A stretch of DNA of 8,809 bases, taken from the NCBI GenBank assembly GCA_903896585.1, contig CAITYI010000001.1, positions 1-8,809 on the forward strand, read 5' to 3'. Below the pieces are notes generated by a model. It did no database searches. It was given only the letters and a program-made list of their open reading frames with translations, and had not been told where the DNA came from. Shown in pieces: positions 1 to 6,150 of the stretch (the stretch's first letter is position 1; each line of letters begins with the position of its first letter). A program made the translations under genes and the position numbers. The DNA comes from an uncultured bacterium. Its GTDB lineage: Bacteria; Actinomycetota; Actinomycetes; S36-B12.

Positions 1-6
1 CAGGCC

Positions 7-399
7 ATGACTACTAATCCATTGATCCCGCGCACCATGTCCATTGCGATCTCCATGTTTGCCTTCTTTCTGATTTTTTCCACCATTGGCGGCATGGTCG
101 AATTGTTGTCTAACGGACCCGATGGGCAACAGAGTTATGCACTGTTTGCGGCTTCTGCATCAACAGTTGTTTACGGATTGGCACTCAGCTGGGTTGGAAC
201 TCGACTTCCCGCGAAATGGTGGGGCGAAGCCTTCCTCATCGGTGTGATCTTCTACATCATTTGGTTGATCATGAATGCCATTTCGGGATCACTCACCGGG
301 GAAACAGTTCTCAGCGGACTGCTCTACTCCGTTATCTCGGCAGTAATCGGTGGTGTCTTTTTCGAAATCTTCTCTCGAACAAAAGAAAAACAGAGTTGA
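7..399 (+). CDS. Small four-helix membrane protein, unknown function
   Basis: I do not recognise this 130-residue protein. It is strongly hydrophobic, with four probable membrane helices at about residues 10-32, 43-63, 72-92 and 100-123. Short polar loops join them, and a charged tail (RTKEKQS) ends the protein. The first helix follows a short polar N-terminus (MTTNPLIPR), which suits the ATG at 7, but only six bases lie upstream and the frame is open to the window edge. The true start could therefore be outside, and no SD can be judged. No catalytic or binding motif is visible. It converges on the exported-protein gene ending at 415, with 15 bases between the stop codons and no clear terminator hairpin there. 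It is probably an integral membrane protein of the inner membrane; any role would be a guess. Confidence 0.7.
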   Translation: MTTNPLIPRTMSIAISMFAFFLIFSTIGGMVELLSNGPDGQQSYALFAASASTVVYGLALSWVGTRLPAKWWGEAFLIGVIFYIIWLIMNAISGSLTGETVLSGLLYSVISAVIGGVFFEIFSRTKEKQS

Positions 400-414
400 A
401 ATAGATTTACCCAA

Positions 415-873
415 TTATTGACTGGGCATTTCGCGGAAAAGACAGTCGGTGTCTTCTTCGCCCTTCATGGCCAGTGGCCACACTTGTGAACACTTCGGGA
501 AATACATGGATCCATCAGTTTTCGAAAGGCGACCACTCACTGTGCCTTTACCCGTGGCTAAAGCGCCACCCGGCATGACAATGGTGACTCGGTAACTGCC
601 CTTTGATTGCGCACCGACAGCTAGTCCCACCTTGATGGACTTGGTCTTACGACCATCGCGGTGCCGAAATTGCAATGTGCCCTGATACGCATTGTTACCA
701 GCACCAGCTTCCTGAAGATTCATTTCATAGCCGATATTGTTTTGGGTGAGCGACACCGTCTTCCACTCACCGCCAAGATCGGGTGGGGTGTTCTGCATGG
801 GAGATCCATGAGCAACTGCTCCCGACGTGAGCATTACGCAAGCTAAGACCGAGGCGAATGCAGTACGTAACAT
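415..873 (-). CDS. Small exported protein, unknown function
   Basis: This is a 152-residue protein with a Sec signal peptide: Arg3, a hydrophobic stretch at residues 5-20, and a likely cleavage after Ala21 (AVA|HG). The frame is open further upstream to 942, but the ATG at 873 is preceded by GGGAGG with a six-base spacer, so I start there; the longer version would also overlap the upstream gene. The mature part looks beta-rich and contains a GGEW segment near its start. Two C-terminal cysteines, 128 and 144, could form a disulfide outside the cell. Cys12 lies mid-way in the hydrophobic core and is a poor lipobox, so I do not call it a lipoprotein. It begins 40 bases after the histidine phosphatase stop on the same strand and is probably co-transcribed with it. 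I do not recognise the family. Confidence 0.75.
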   Translation of the reverse strand: MLRTAFASVLACVMLTSGAVAHGSPMQNTPPDLGGEWKTVSLTQNNIGYEMNLQEAGAGNNAYQGTLQFRHRDGRKTKSIKVGLAVGAQSKGSYRVTIVMPGGALATGKGTVSGRLSKTDGSMYFPKCSQVWPLAMKGEEDTDCLFREMPSQ

Positions 874-913
874 GCCGAACCTCCCATGTGAGCTAACTAC
901 CTCAAGCCTACGA

Positions 914-1489
914 CTAAAAATCAGGAGGTGCCAGCTGGCCAATCACTCGGATGCGGCCAGATGCATCCGCCTTCACCACCACTGCACCTCCCGAATCAGG
1001 TGCGATTCCGGTCAGGTCAATGATGTTTGCCTGGTGCCCCACCAGAATAAGTACACCACTCTTGTCTCGATGGTCGCGAATTATCTTTTCTGTTTGCTGC
1101 TTTTTCCGGTTCGCTACTTGATCAGATGCGGTAAACACTGAATCGAGGGCAGATGACGTGCGGACCTTTCCAAGACCCAGCAGTGTGGCCGTGTCAACTG
1201 CCCGGCACCACCGGCTTGACCGCACTCCCGCAATGGGAATCTCTTGTGATCTGAATTGCTTCCCGATGGCACGGGCTTGCGACCGTCCCTGTGCCGAGAG
1301 TTGACGTTGGGTGCTGCAATCACCCAAGGTAAAGCCGGCCGGGTCACCTCCGCCCGGAGCAATTGCGTGGCGCATGAGAACAACAAGGCCACGATCATCT
1401 TGCATCTGTGCGAACAGGTCCCTGGCCTGCGCCGAAGCAGGAGAAATAGTTCCCACCACCAGGACAATTAGTGCGATCAGCCAACGCAT
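914..1489 (-). CDS. Exported histidine phosphatase (phosphoglycerate mutase-like superfamily, branch 1)
   Basis: This 191-residue protein belongs to the histidine phosphatase superfamily, whose members hydrolyse phosphomonoesters through a phosphohistidine intermediate. The motifs are easy to follow: MRHA (catalytic Arg40, His41), the SSRWCRAVDTA block with the usual second Arg (about residue 96), and LVGHQAN with the second catalytic His152. Residues 1-20 form a signal peptide (cleavage near SASA|QA or PASA|QA), so the enzyme acts outside the membrane. The stretch DCSTQRQLSAQGRSQARAIG follows the first motif, as in many periplasmic members. Cys58 and Cys95 could pair. The ATG at 1489 has AGGA seven bases upstream. 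The substrate cannot be read from sequence. A small exported protein gene follows 40 bases downstream on the same strand, suggesting a two-gene operon. Confidence 0.9.
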   Translation of the reverse strand: MRWLIALIVLVVGTISPASAQARDLFAQMQDDRGLVVLMRHAIAPGGGDPAGFTLGDCSTQRQLSAQGRSQARAIGKQFRSQEIPIAGVRSSRWCRAVDTATLLGLGKVRTSSALDSVFTASDQVANRKKQQTEKIIRDHRDKSGVLILVGHQANIIDLTGIAPDSGGAVVVKADASGRIRVIGQLAPPDF

Positions 1490-1503
1490 GGGGTTTTCCT
1501 ATC

Positions 1504-1520
1504 ATTGATTTTCCATCAAT
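1504..1520. repeat. Perfect dyad ATTGAT-N5-ATCAAT in divergent spacer
   Basis: A perfect inverted repeat with 6-bp arms and a 5-base centre (TTTCC) lies 15 bases upstream of the histidine phosphatase start, in the spacer shared with the CsbD gene. Its position in the 5' region on the minus strand suits either an operator or a small leader hairpin. It overlaps the first copy of a 10-bp direct repeat. No regulator is identified. Confidence 0.4.
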
Positions 1521-1555
1521 TCCTCTTGAAAAGTCCTTTTCATGCGATTTTCCAT
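1507..1555. repeat. Direct repeat GATTTTCCAT, two exact copies
   Basis: GATTTTCCAT occurs at 1507-1516 and again at 1546-1555, a 39-base period. The two copies flank the 16-bp dyad at 1527-1542. An exact 10-bp repeat inside a 133-base spacer is unlikely by chance but not excluded. The function is unknown; it may be a paired binding site controlling one or both divergent genes. Confidence 0.35.
1527..1542. repeat. Perfect dyad TGAAAAG-TC-CTTTTCA
   Basis: This perfect inverted repeat has 7-bp arms around a 2-base centre. The centre is too short for an RNA hairpin loop without opening pairs, so it looks more like a DNA operator for a dimeric regulator. It lies midway between the divergent phosphatase and CsbD genes, upstream of the candidate CsbD promoter. 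Confidence 0.4.
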
Positions 1556-1561
1556 GCAGAC

Positions 1562-1590
1562 TTGACTCCTTGCTCGAGATAGTGCCTAAT
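1562..1590 (+). promoter_or_regulatory. Candidate sigma-70-type promoter for the CsbD gene
   Basis: TTGACT at 1562-1567 matches five of six bases of the -35 consensus. It is followed by a 17-base spacer and CCTAAT at 1585-1590, which matches four of six -10 bases. Transcription would start some 30-35 bases before the CsbD start. The -10 lacks the initial TA favoured in actinobacteria, so this is tentative. Confidence 0.35.
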
Positions 1591-1631
1591 GGAAACCATG
1601 TGCACTCCTCAACAAAGAAGGAATGAAAATA

Positions 1632-1823
1632 ATGACCATGAATAGCGACCAGGCAAAAGGCAAGTTAAAAGAAGCTGCTGGAATCCTCACCGGCGATGAA
1701 AAACTAGAGAACGAGGGCAAGGAAGATCAACTTGCTGGCGATGCAAAGAGTGCGATCCAAGATGTCGCAGACAAAGTTGAAGAAGCAGTTGACACCGTCA
1801 AGCAGGCTGTGCAGAAGGACTAG
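1632..1823 (+). CDS. CsbD-like general stress protein
   Basis: This 63-residue, highly charged, helical protein matches the CsbD family of small stress-induced proteins. Visible hallmarks are NSDQAKGKLKEAAG at the start, GDEKLENEGKEDQLAGDAK in the middle, and an amphipathic Lys/Glu-rich tail ending QAVQKD. There are no Cys and no membrane segment, so it is cytoplasmic. The biochemical role of the family is not established; members are induced by osmotic, heat or stationary-phase stress in several bacteria. Three in-frame ATGs are present, at 1623, 1632 and 1638. The GAAGGA motif ends at 1622, directly against the first ATG and nine bases from the second, so I choose 1632. The gene converges on the solute-binding lipoprotein gene with only three bases between stops. 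Confidence 0.88.
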   Translation: MTMNSDQAKGKLKEAAGILTGDEKLENEGKEDQLAGDAKSAIQDVADKVEEAVDTVKQAVQKD

Positions 1824-1826
1824 TTA

Positions 1827-2732
1827 CTACGCCAGACCCTTCGAAGCTAGGAATTCAGCGGCGACATCGCTCGCTTTCTTCCTATCAATGTCAACCGCTT
1901 TGTTCATGGTGATGAGATCCTCGGTCGTCATGGCTGCGGACACTGCATTCAAGATCTCGGTGATTTCCGGCGTAACAGCCGAACTGATCAATGCAGGAAC
2001 AATGTTGTCCACCTGCTGCAACTTCAGATCATCTACCAATACAACAAAGTCATTTGCCACCACGCCACCATCTGAGCTAAAGATCAGGCCGACATCAATT
2101 ACTCCTTGGGAGAGCGCCTCTTTGGTCAGTGGGCCGCCGGCGTCGAGGGGAACGAACTCTGCAATTGCGATTCCATAAGTGCTCTCTAGGCCGGGCTGGC
2201 AGAACGGACGCTGCGGACACTCCGGTGGACCACCCAACCGAAGCCCGGTGGTTGAACTGAGAGCAGCCAAATCGGAAAGAGAGATCAGCCCGTTCTCTCT
2301 GGCGAAATCACCTCGAACGGCAAATGCATTTTGATCCGCGGCAGGAGAAGGAGTGAGAACGGTGATTCCGACTTTCTCGGCAAGAACCTGAGCTTCGGCA
2401 TAGGTCGCATCAACATCGCCACTGGCAAGTGGGGAGGCATCAGGGCCATTGTCTTTGATATTCAAAAACTCAGTGAATGTCCCCAGGTACTCCGGAACCA
2501 TTTGAACTTCACCCGATTCGAGTGCCGGCTGCAGTACTTCGCGGTTTGTGGATTGCGTGATTGAGACTGAGTAACCATTGGCCTCAAGTGCACCCGCATA
2601 CACCTCGGCAAGTATCTGACTTTCGGTGAAATTAAATGCACCGATGGACAAAGACTCGCCCCCCGAATCCGAGGAACATGCTGCCAGTGCAGTTGCGGAC
2701 AAGAGGACTCCGAGGGTAAGGCGAATACGCAT
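1827..2732 (-). CDS. Compatible-solute ABC transporter binding lipoprotein (OpuAC/OsmF family)
   Basis: This 301-residue lipoprotein binds the substrate for the importer and delivers it to the two permeases. The signal peptide ends in the lipobox ALAAC with Cys19 as the lipid anchor, followed by a Ser/Asp/Gly linker. Family features are FNFTESQILAEVYAGAL near the start of the mature domain, VPEYLGTF (the usual PEY.GT block), and ECPQRPFCQPGLESTYGI, which matches the conserved Cys-containing loop of OpuCC/OsmF-type proteins. The likely ligands are glycine betaine, choline, proline betaine or carnitine; the sequence does not decide between them. The frame is open upstream to 2882, but the signal peptide fixes the ATG at 2732. 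No SD is seen before it. It lies 58 bases after the second permease and closes a three-gene minus-strand operon. Confidence 0.93.
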   Translation of the reverse strand: MRIRLTLGVLLSATALAACSSDSGGESLSIGAFNFTESQILAEVYAGALEANGYSVSITQSTNREVLQPALESGEVQMVPEYLGTFTEFLNIKDNGPDASPLASGDVDATYAEAQVLAEKVGITVLTPSPAADQNAFAVRGDFARENGLISLSDLAALSSTTGLRLGGPPECPQRPFCQPGLESTYGIAIAEFVPLDAGGPLTKEALSQGVIDVGLIFSSDGGVVANDFVVLVDDLKLQQVDNIVPALISSAVTPEITEILNAVSAAMTTEDLITMNKAVDIDRKKASDVAAEFLASKGLA

Positions 2733-2738
2733 GAAACA

Positions 2739-2744
2739 ATAATG
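2739..2744 (-). promoter_or_regulatory. Possible -10 element (CATTAT) for leaderless start of the binding protein
   Basis: On the minus strand CATTAT occupies positions -12 to -7 relative to the A of the ATG at 2732, exactly where a -10 box would sit if the mRNA began at the start codon. No SD is present and no convincing -35 is seen. This could give the binding protein its own leaderless transcript, but it may be coincidence. Confidence 0.2.
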
Positions 2745-2752
2745 CCAGAGGA

Positions 2753-2786
2753 GCCAGAAATGGCACGCTGAACGCGTACGTCTGGC
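2753..2786 (-). promoter_or_regulatory. Intercistronic stem-loop between permease and binding-protein genes
   Basis: On the minus-strand RNA, GCCAGA pairs with UCUGGC (2753-2758 with 2781-2786). Inside it GUACGC pairs with GCGUGC (one G-U pair; 2763-2768 with 2774-2779) around a 5-base loop. The two stems are separated by an asymmetric bulge of one and four bases. There is no U-tract after it, so it is not a typical intrinsic terminator. Such hairpins between ABC-transporter cistrons can stabilise the downstream binding-protein message or partly attenuate read-through. Confidence 0.45.
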
Positions 2787-2790
2787 AGGT

Positions 2791-3486
2791 CTAATTTGTG
2801 CGAAGCGCCCGCAAGAAACCAGAGCGCACTGCCCCCTGCGCCTTACCAATTCGTCGCGCGATGCCTGCCTGCAGGAGTGCAAGCCCTGCCTCCATACTCA
2901 CGGTTAGCACCGCAACCAATACCACTCCCGCCAGAACCATGGTGGTGTTCTGTAAACCAAATCCATCAAGAATGTAGCGTCCAAATCCGCCACCGCCGAC
3001 CAGCGCTGCGAGTGTTGCCGTTGCGGTGACTTGCACAGTTGCGGTTCGCAACCCCGCAAAAATTAGTGGCGTGGCGAGTGGGATCTCGATTCTCCACAGC
3101 AGTTGATTGCTCGTGAAGCCCATTGCTTTACCCGCCAAGCGCACTTGCGGATCAACACCCGCGATCGCGATATTTGCGTTGGTCAAAATAGGTGGAATGG
3201 CAAATAGCGCGAGGGCCAGAATCGCCGCCTGCACACCAACGCCACCGACTGCTGCAAGTAAAAGCAACAGCGCGAATGTGGGAATGGCTCGACCCAGGTT
3301 CGCAATGCTTGTGACCACACCGCTCCACCGACCAACGTGTCCCGTGATCACTCCAATGGGGAGTGCAAACGCGGCCGCAATGAGCACCGCGAAGCCGGTA
3401 ATGGTCAATTGCTCAATCAGGCGAATGGGTATGCCATTGGGACCGCTCCAATTCGCTGGGTCGGTGAACCACTCGATCAGGGTCAT
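2791..3486 (-). CDS. Compatible-solute ABC transporter permease (OpuCB/OpuCD-like), second gene
   Basis: This 231-residue inner-membrane permease belongs to the binding-protein-dependent transport family. About five to six hydrophobic segments are visible. The block GRAIPTFALLLLL (from about residue 65) matches the conserved Pro-containing helix of ProW/OpuC permeases. The cytoplasmic EAA-type coupling loop is GKAMGFTSNQLLWRIEIPLA, which docks onto the ATPase. The C-terminal half contains LAALVGGGGFGRYILDGFG, also typical of this family. The frame is open to 3534, but the ATG at 3486 overlaps the upstream permease stop as ATGA, and the protein then starts with MTLIEWFTDPANW, the usual length for the family. 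The SD is weak, so translational coupling to the first permease is likely. Confidence 0.92.
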   Translation of the reverse strand: MTLIEWFTDPANWSGPNGIPIRLIEQLTITGFAVLIAAAFALPIGVITGHVGRWSGVVTSIANLGRAIPTFALLLLLAAVGGVGVQAAILALALFAIPPILTNANIAIAGVDPQVRLAGKAMGFTSNQLLWRIEIPLATPLIFAGLRTATVQVTATATLAALVGGGGFGRYILDGFGLQNTTMVLAGVVLVAVLTVSMEAGLALLQAGIARRIGKAQGAVRSGFLRALRTN

Positions 3487-4148
3487 CTGGCCGCCCAGGG
3501 ACTTAATCGATGCTCCAGACGCACGAGTAACCACTCAATGAGTAATCCCAGAATCACGGCAAGGACAGTTCCTGCAAGGATCGGAGCTCGATAGAAGTTG
3601 TTAGTGAATCCATTCAGCACAATCAAGCCGAGGCCACCGTGTCCGACCAGCGCCCCCACCATTACCAGACCAACGGTGGACACTGCTGCCAACCGAATCC
3701 CCGCCATGATTGCGGGCAGAGCCATGGGTACTCCGACTCGAACCAAGAGCGCCCCTTCGCTGTAACCCATGCCCAGTCCAGCTCGACGAACTTCCTCCGG
3801 AATCCCTTGTAAACCGACAATTGTGTTGCGCAAAATCACAAGTAGCGCGTAAAGAGCGAGAGCGATAATGACGGTGGTCGCAGAGAGACCGAATATCGGC
3901 CACAGACCTGTGATGAGTGCGAGAGATGGAATCGTGTACAAAAGTGCACCCACAACGAGCGTAGGAGTGGCTAGCCACCGAGTGCGCACCGCCAAAATCG
4001 CGAGGGGAATTGCCAAGGCCGTCGCTAGGGCAACCGCAGCAACTGTAATGGCAATATGTTCAACCAGGGCAGATGCAAGTTCACCCCATGAACTCGTGAG
4101 ATAGTCCACACTGATCCAGGGATTGGAACTATCGGAAGGAACTCGCAC
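3483..4148 (-). CDS. Compatible-solute ABC transporter permease (OpuCB/OpuCD-like), first gene
   Basis: This 221-residue inner-membrane permease is a paralogue of the next gene. It shows EHIAITVAAVALATALAIPL, LLYTIPSLALITGLWPIFG with the family's TIPSLAL signature, and the coupling loop RRAGLGMGYSEGALLVRVGV. It ends in a positively charged tail. The start is uncertain. The GTG at 4148 lacks an SD and leaves two bases before the divergent ATPase start at 4151. A second in-frame GTG at 4109 would give the shorter N-terminus VDYLTSSWGEL, which resembles the usual start of OpuC permeases and would leave a 41-base spacer, but it also lacks an SD. Its stop overlaps the next permease start as ATGA. 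The two permeases would pair to form the translocation channel. Confidence 0.9.
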   Translation of the reverse strand: MRVPSDSSNPWISVDYLTSSWGELASALVEHIAITVAAVALATALAIPLAILAVRTRWLATPTLVVGALLYTIPSLALITGLWPIFGLSATTVIIALALYALLVILRNTIVGLQGIPEEVRRAGLGMGYSEGALLVRVGVPMALPAIMAGIRLAAVSTVGLVMVGALVGHGGLGLIVLNGFTNNFYRAPILAGTVLAVILGLLIEWLLVRLEHRLSPWAAR

Positions 4149-4150
4149 GC

Positions 4151-5140
4151 ATGCAGCATATGGAATCCGACCATCTTGTGCTCACATCTGTACGTCGTGA
4201 CTTCAACAACGTGGCAGTTGTTGAAGATTTGTCCCTCACAATTAAGCGGGGAGAAATTTTCGTGCTTCTCGGTCCCAGCGGTTGTGGAAAATCAACCACC
4301 CTGCAATTGGTTAATCGACTCCTTGATCTTGATGGCGGATCGATTTCATTGGAAGGTATCGACATCGAAACAATTGACCCGGTAGAACTGCGCAGAAGTA
4401 TCGGTTATGTGATTCAGCAAATCGGGTTATTTCCGCACCGCACGGTTGCCGAGAATATTGCCACCGTGTGCAATCTCCTCGGTTGGAGTCGAGAAGAAAC
4501 CCACGCTCGCGTTGAAGAAATGCTTCGACTTGTTGATCTTGACCCGGGGATTTATGCAGGTCGCTATCCACATGAATTATCTGGGGGTCAGCAACAACGT
4601 GTAGGGGTTGCTCGTGCACTTGCCACTGCACCGGCAACCTTGCTCATGGACGAACCATTTGGAGCGCTCGACCCAATTATTCGCCGACAAATTCAATCGG
4701 AATTTCGTCAATGGGTGCAGGAACTTGGCACCACCGTTGTGTTCGTCACCCATGACGTAGATGAAGCGGTTCTCCTGGCCGACAGGATGGCAATCCTCGG
4801 TGACCGGTGTCGAATCGAGCAACTGGGAACACCACTCCAAGTCTTGGGCCAACCTGCCTCAAGGGCGGTGGAGCAGTTCCTGGGTCACGACCGAGTTTTG
4901 CGCGCCCTCACCGTGATACCCGTTACCCGAGCAATGACAGAGAACGCAGATGGTGGATCACCTCAAAATCAAGGACCTATTTTGAGTTCGGCTGCATCTG
5001 CGCATGATGCTTTGACCCTTATGTTGCGAAATGGATCAGAATCGGTGACGATTACAAAGTCAAGCGGAACTTCACTTGGGAAAGTTACTTGGCACACCCT
5101 CATTGATGCAGCACTTAAAGCACAGGAAGGCACCACATGA
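4151..5140 (+). CDS. Compatible-solute ABC transporter ATP-binding protein (OpuCA/ProV-like, one CBS domain)
   Basis: This 329-residue ATPase powers solute import at the inner face of the membrane. All motifs are intact: Walker A GPSGCGKST (41-49), Q-loop near Gln89-Gln90, signature LSGGQQQ (143-149), Walker B TLLMDEPFGALD with Glu168, and the H-loop His201 in VTHD. After the nucleotide-binding domain there is a linker rich in Gly, Ser and Asn. About 45 residues follow (from about 283, AHDALTLMLRNG, to the end) that resemble a single CBS unit; OpuCA and ProV carry two, so this is a shortened regulatory tail. The ATG at 4151 has GGAAGGA ten bases upstream, inside the coding region of the divergent permease. 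The 3' end overlaps the DUF427 gene as ATGA. Confidence 0.94.
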   Translation: MQHMESDHLVLTSVRRDFNNVAVVEDLSLTIKRGEIFVLLGPSGCGKSTTLQLVNRLLDLDGGSISLEGIDIETIDPVELRRSIGYVIQQIGLFPHRTVAENIATVCNLLGWSREETHARVEEMLRLVDLDPGIYAGRYPHELSGGQQQRVGVARALATAPATLLMDEPFGALDPIIRRQIQSEFRQWVQELGTTVVFVTHDVDEAVLLADRMAILGDRCRIEQLGTPLQVLGQPASRAVEQFLGHDRVLRALTVIPVTRAMTENADGGSPQNQGPILSSAASAHDALTLMLRNGSESVTITKSSGTSLGKVTWHTLIDAALKAQEGTT

Positions 5141-5418
5141 AAGCGCTCTGGAACGGAACGGTGATTGCAGAGAGCCCTGACACCGTTGTTGTGGAAGGCA
5201 ATCACTATTTTCCACCTGATTCGGTTCGAGCAGAATTCCTCACTGACTCCCCTACCCGCACCGTGTGTTCGTGGAAGGGGACCGCGTCCTATTCCAATAT
5301 CGTGGTGGGCAATGAAGTTAACGCAGATGCTGCCTGGTTCTACCCCCAACCCAAGGATGCTGCCAGCAATATTGCCGGTTATTACGCATTTTGGAAAGGT
5401 GTCACTGTTTCCGATTGA
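5137..5418 (+). CDS. DUF427 family protein
   Basis: This 93-residue protein matches the DUF427 family. Recognisable blocks are WNGTVIAES at the N-terminus, GNHYFPPDSV (21-30), the TVCSWKGTASY core with Cys44, Trp46, Lys47 and Gly48 (the usual CPYKG-like motif), and the aromatic C-terminal segment NIAGYYAFWKGV. There is no signal peptide or membrane helix, so it is cytoplasmic. The biochemical function of the family is not established. The ATG at 5137 overlaps the ATPase stop (ATGA) and has AGGAAGG six bases upstream, so it has its own strong ribosome site as well as likely coupling. The position suggests a role tied to solute uptake or simply co-expression with it. Confidence 0.9.
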   Translation: MKALWNGTVIAESPDTVVVEGNHYFPPDSVRAEFLTDSPTRTVCSWKGTASYSNIVVGNEVNADAAWFYPQPKDAASNIAGYYAFWKGVTVSD

Positions 5419-5442
5419 TGCCCTAGTAACCCGCTCCGCAAC

Positions 5443-5483
5443 AAAAAATCCCGCGCCCCCAGATTTTTGGAGGCACGGGATTT
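5443..5483 (-). terminator. Intrinsic terminator of the fasciclin lipoprotein gene
   Basis: On the minus strand a 15-bp stem is formed by 5469-5483 with 5446-5460, around an 8-base loop. It is continuous with only two G-U pairs and is followed by six U (5443-5448 on the plus strand are A). It lies ten bases after the fasciclin stop codon. Read on the plus strand the same stem has two C-A mismatches and no U-tract, so it is directional and probably does not terminate the DUF427 transcript efficiently. Confidence 0.9.
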
Positions 5484-5492
5484 CTCGAGGAA

Positions 5493-6053
5493 TTACTGAG
5501 CGATCAGTGCTGCGGGATCTACGCCTGGTGGCAAGATCACTGCATCAATCACGTGGATAACACCGTTGTCAGCGACAATATCAGCCTGTACAACCTTGGC
5601 ACCATTGACTGTTACGCCATCTGCGGTGGAAAGGGTGACTGACTGGCCTTCCACTGTTGCGACATCGCCATCGGTGATGTCAGCAGCCATTACTGTGCCT
5701 GGCACAACATGGTAGGTGAGGATTTGGGTGAGAACATCTTTATTCTCTGGCAGCAAAAGCGCATCAAGCACACCGGCTGGGAGTGCTGCAAATGCTGCGT
5801 CTGTTGGTGCAAAGACCGTGAACGGGCCTTCACCATTAAGTGTGTCGACAAGCCCGGCGGCGGACACTGCTGTTACCAGCGTGCCAAATCCATCGGTGCT
5901 AGATGCAATGTCGACAATGGTGCCGCCAGCTGCAACTTCACTTGCCGCAACTGACTCAGCTGCTGTTTCATCATTAGAACTGCTGCAACCCACGAGTGTG
6001 AGTGCGGCGGCGGCTGCCACTGCTACGAGTGCAGTACGTCGCTTTAAATTCAT
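5493..6053 (-). CDS. Fasciclin (FAS1) domain lipoprotein
   Basis: This 186-residue lipoprotein carries one FAS1 domain, a fold used for cell-surface adhesion and matrix interactions. The signal peptide MNLKRRTALVAV ends in the lipobox LVGC with Cys23 as lipid anchor, followed by a Ser/Glu/Ala-rich linker. The FAS1 domain runs from about residue 45 (TIVDIASSTDGFGTLVTA) to 178. It contains the conserved H1 block FTVFAPTDAAFAALP, the YHVV motif, and the H2 block NGVIHVIDAVILPPG. The length fits single-domain bacterial members of the MPT70/MPB70-like kind. The frame is open to 6173, but the ATG at 6053 has AAGGAG five bases upstream and begins the signal peptide. A strong terminator follows. It seems monocistronic and unrelated to its neighbours. 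Confidence 0.95.
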   Translation of the reverse strand: MNLKRRTALVAVAAAAALTLVGCSSSNDETAAESVAASEVAAGGTIVDIASSTDGFGTLVTAVSAAGLVDTLNGEGPFTVFAPTDAAFAALPAGVLDALLLPENKDVLTQILTYHVVPGTVMAADITDGDVATVEGQSVTLSTADGVTVNGAKVVQADIVADNGVIHVIDAVILPPGVDPAALIAQ

Positions 6054-6074
6054 TACTTCTCCTTGATTTGGTGT

Positions 6075-6091
6075 GTGGTCAGTGCGACCAC
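6075..6091. repeat. Perfect dyad GTGGTC-N5-GACCAC in fasciclin leader
   Basis: This perfect inverted repeat, with 6-bp arms and a 5-base centre (AGTGC), lies about 10 bases upstream of the fasciclin SD. It could act as an operator or as a small hairpin in the 5' leader of the mRNA. No downstream U-tract makes it a terminator. Confidence 0.35.
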
Positions 6092-6150
6092 CATCGCGTC
6101 TATTGCAACACGAGTTATGGATCGACGCAGAACCAAGGGTAGTTAAGTCC

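Noticed and set aside
874..942. N-terminal extension of the small exported protein
   Set aside because: The extension overlaps the phosphatase gene and displaces the signal peptide; GGGAGG supports the ATG at 873.
2733..2882. 50-residue N-terminal extension of the binding protein
   Set aside because: It would bury the lipoprotein signal peptide behind a Cys/Arg-rich stretch and overlap the upstream permease; the ATG at 2732 gives the correct signal peptide.
3107..3541. 144-residue plus-strand open frame opposite the second permease
   Set aside because: It is antisense to a well-supported permease, Ala/Thr/Pro-rich, and has no recognisable motif or ribosome site.
5446..5483. Terminator hairpin also serving the DUF427 transcript
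   Set aside because: In the plus-strand RNA the stem has two C-A mismatches and no U-tract follows, so it is a minus-strand terminator.
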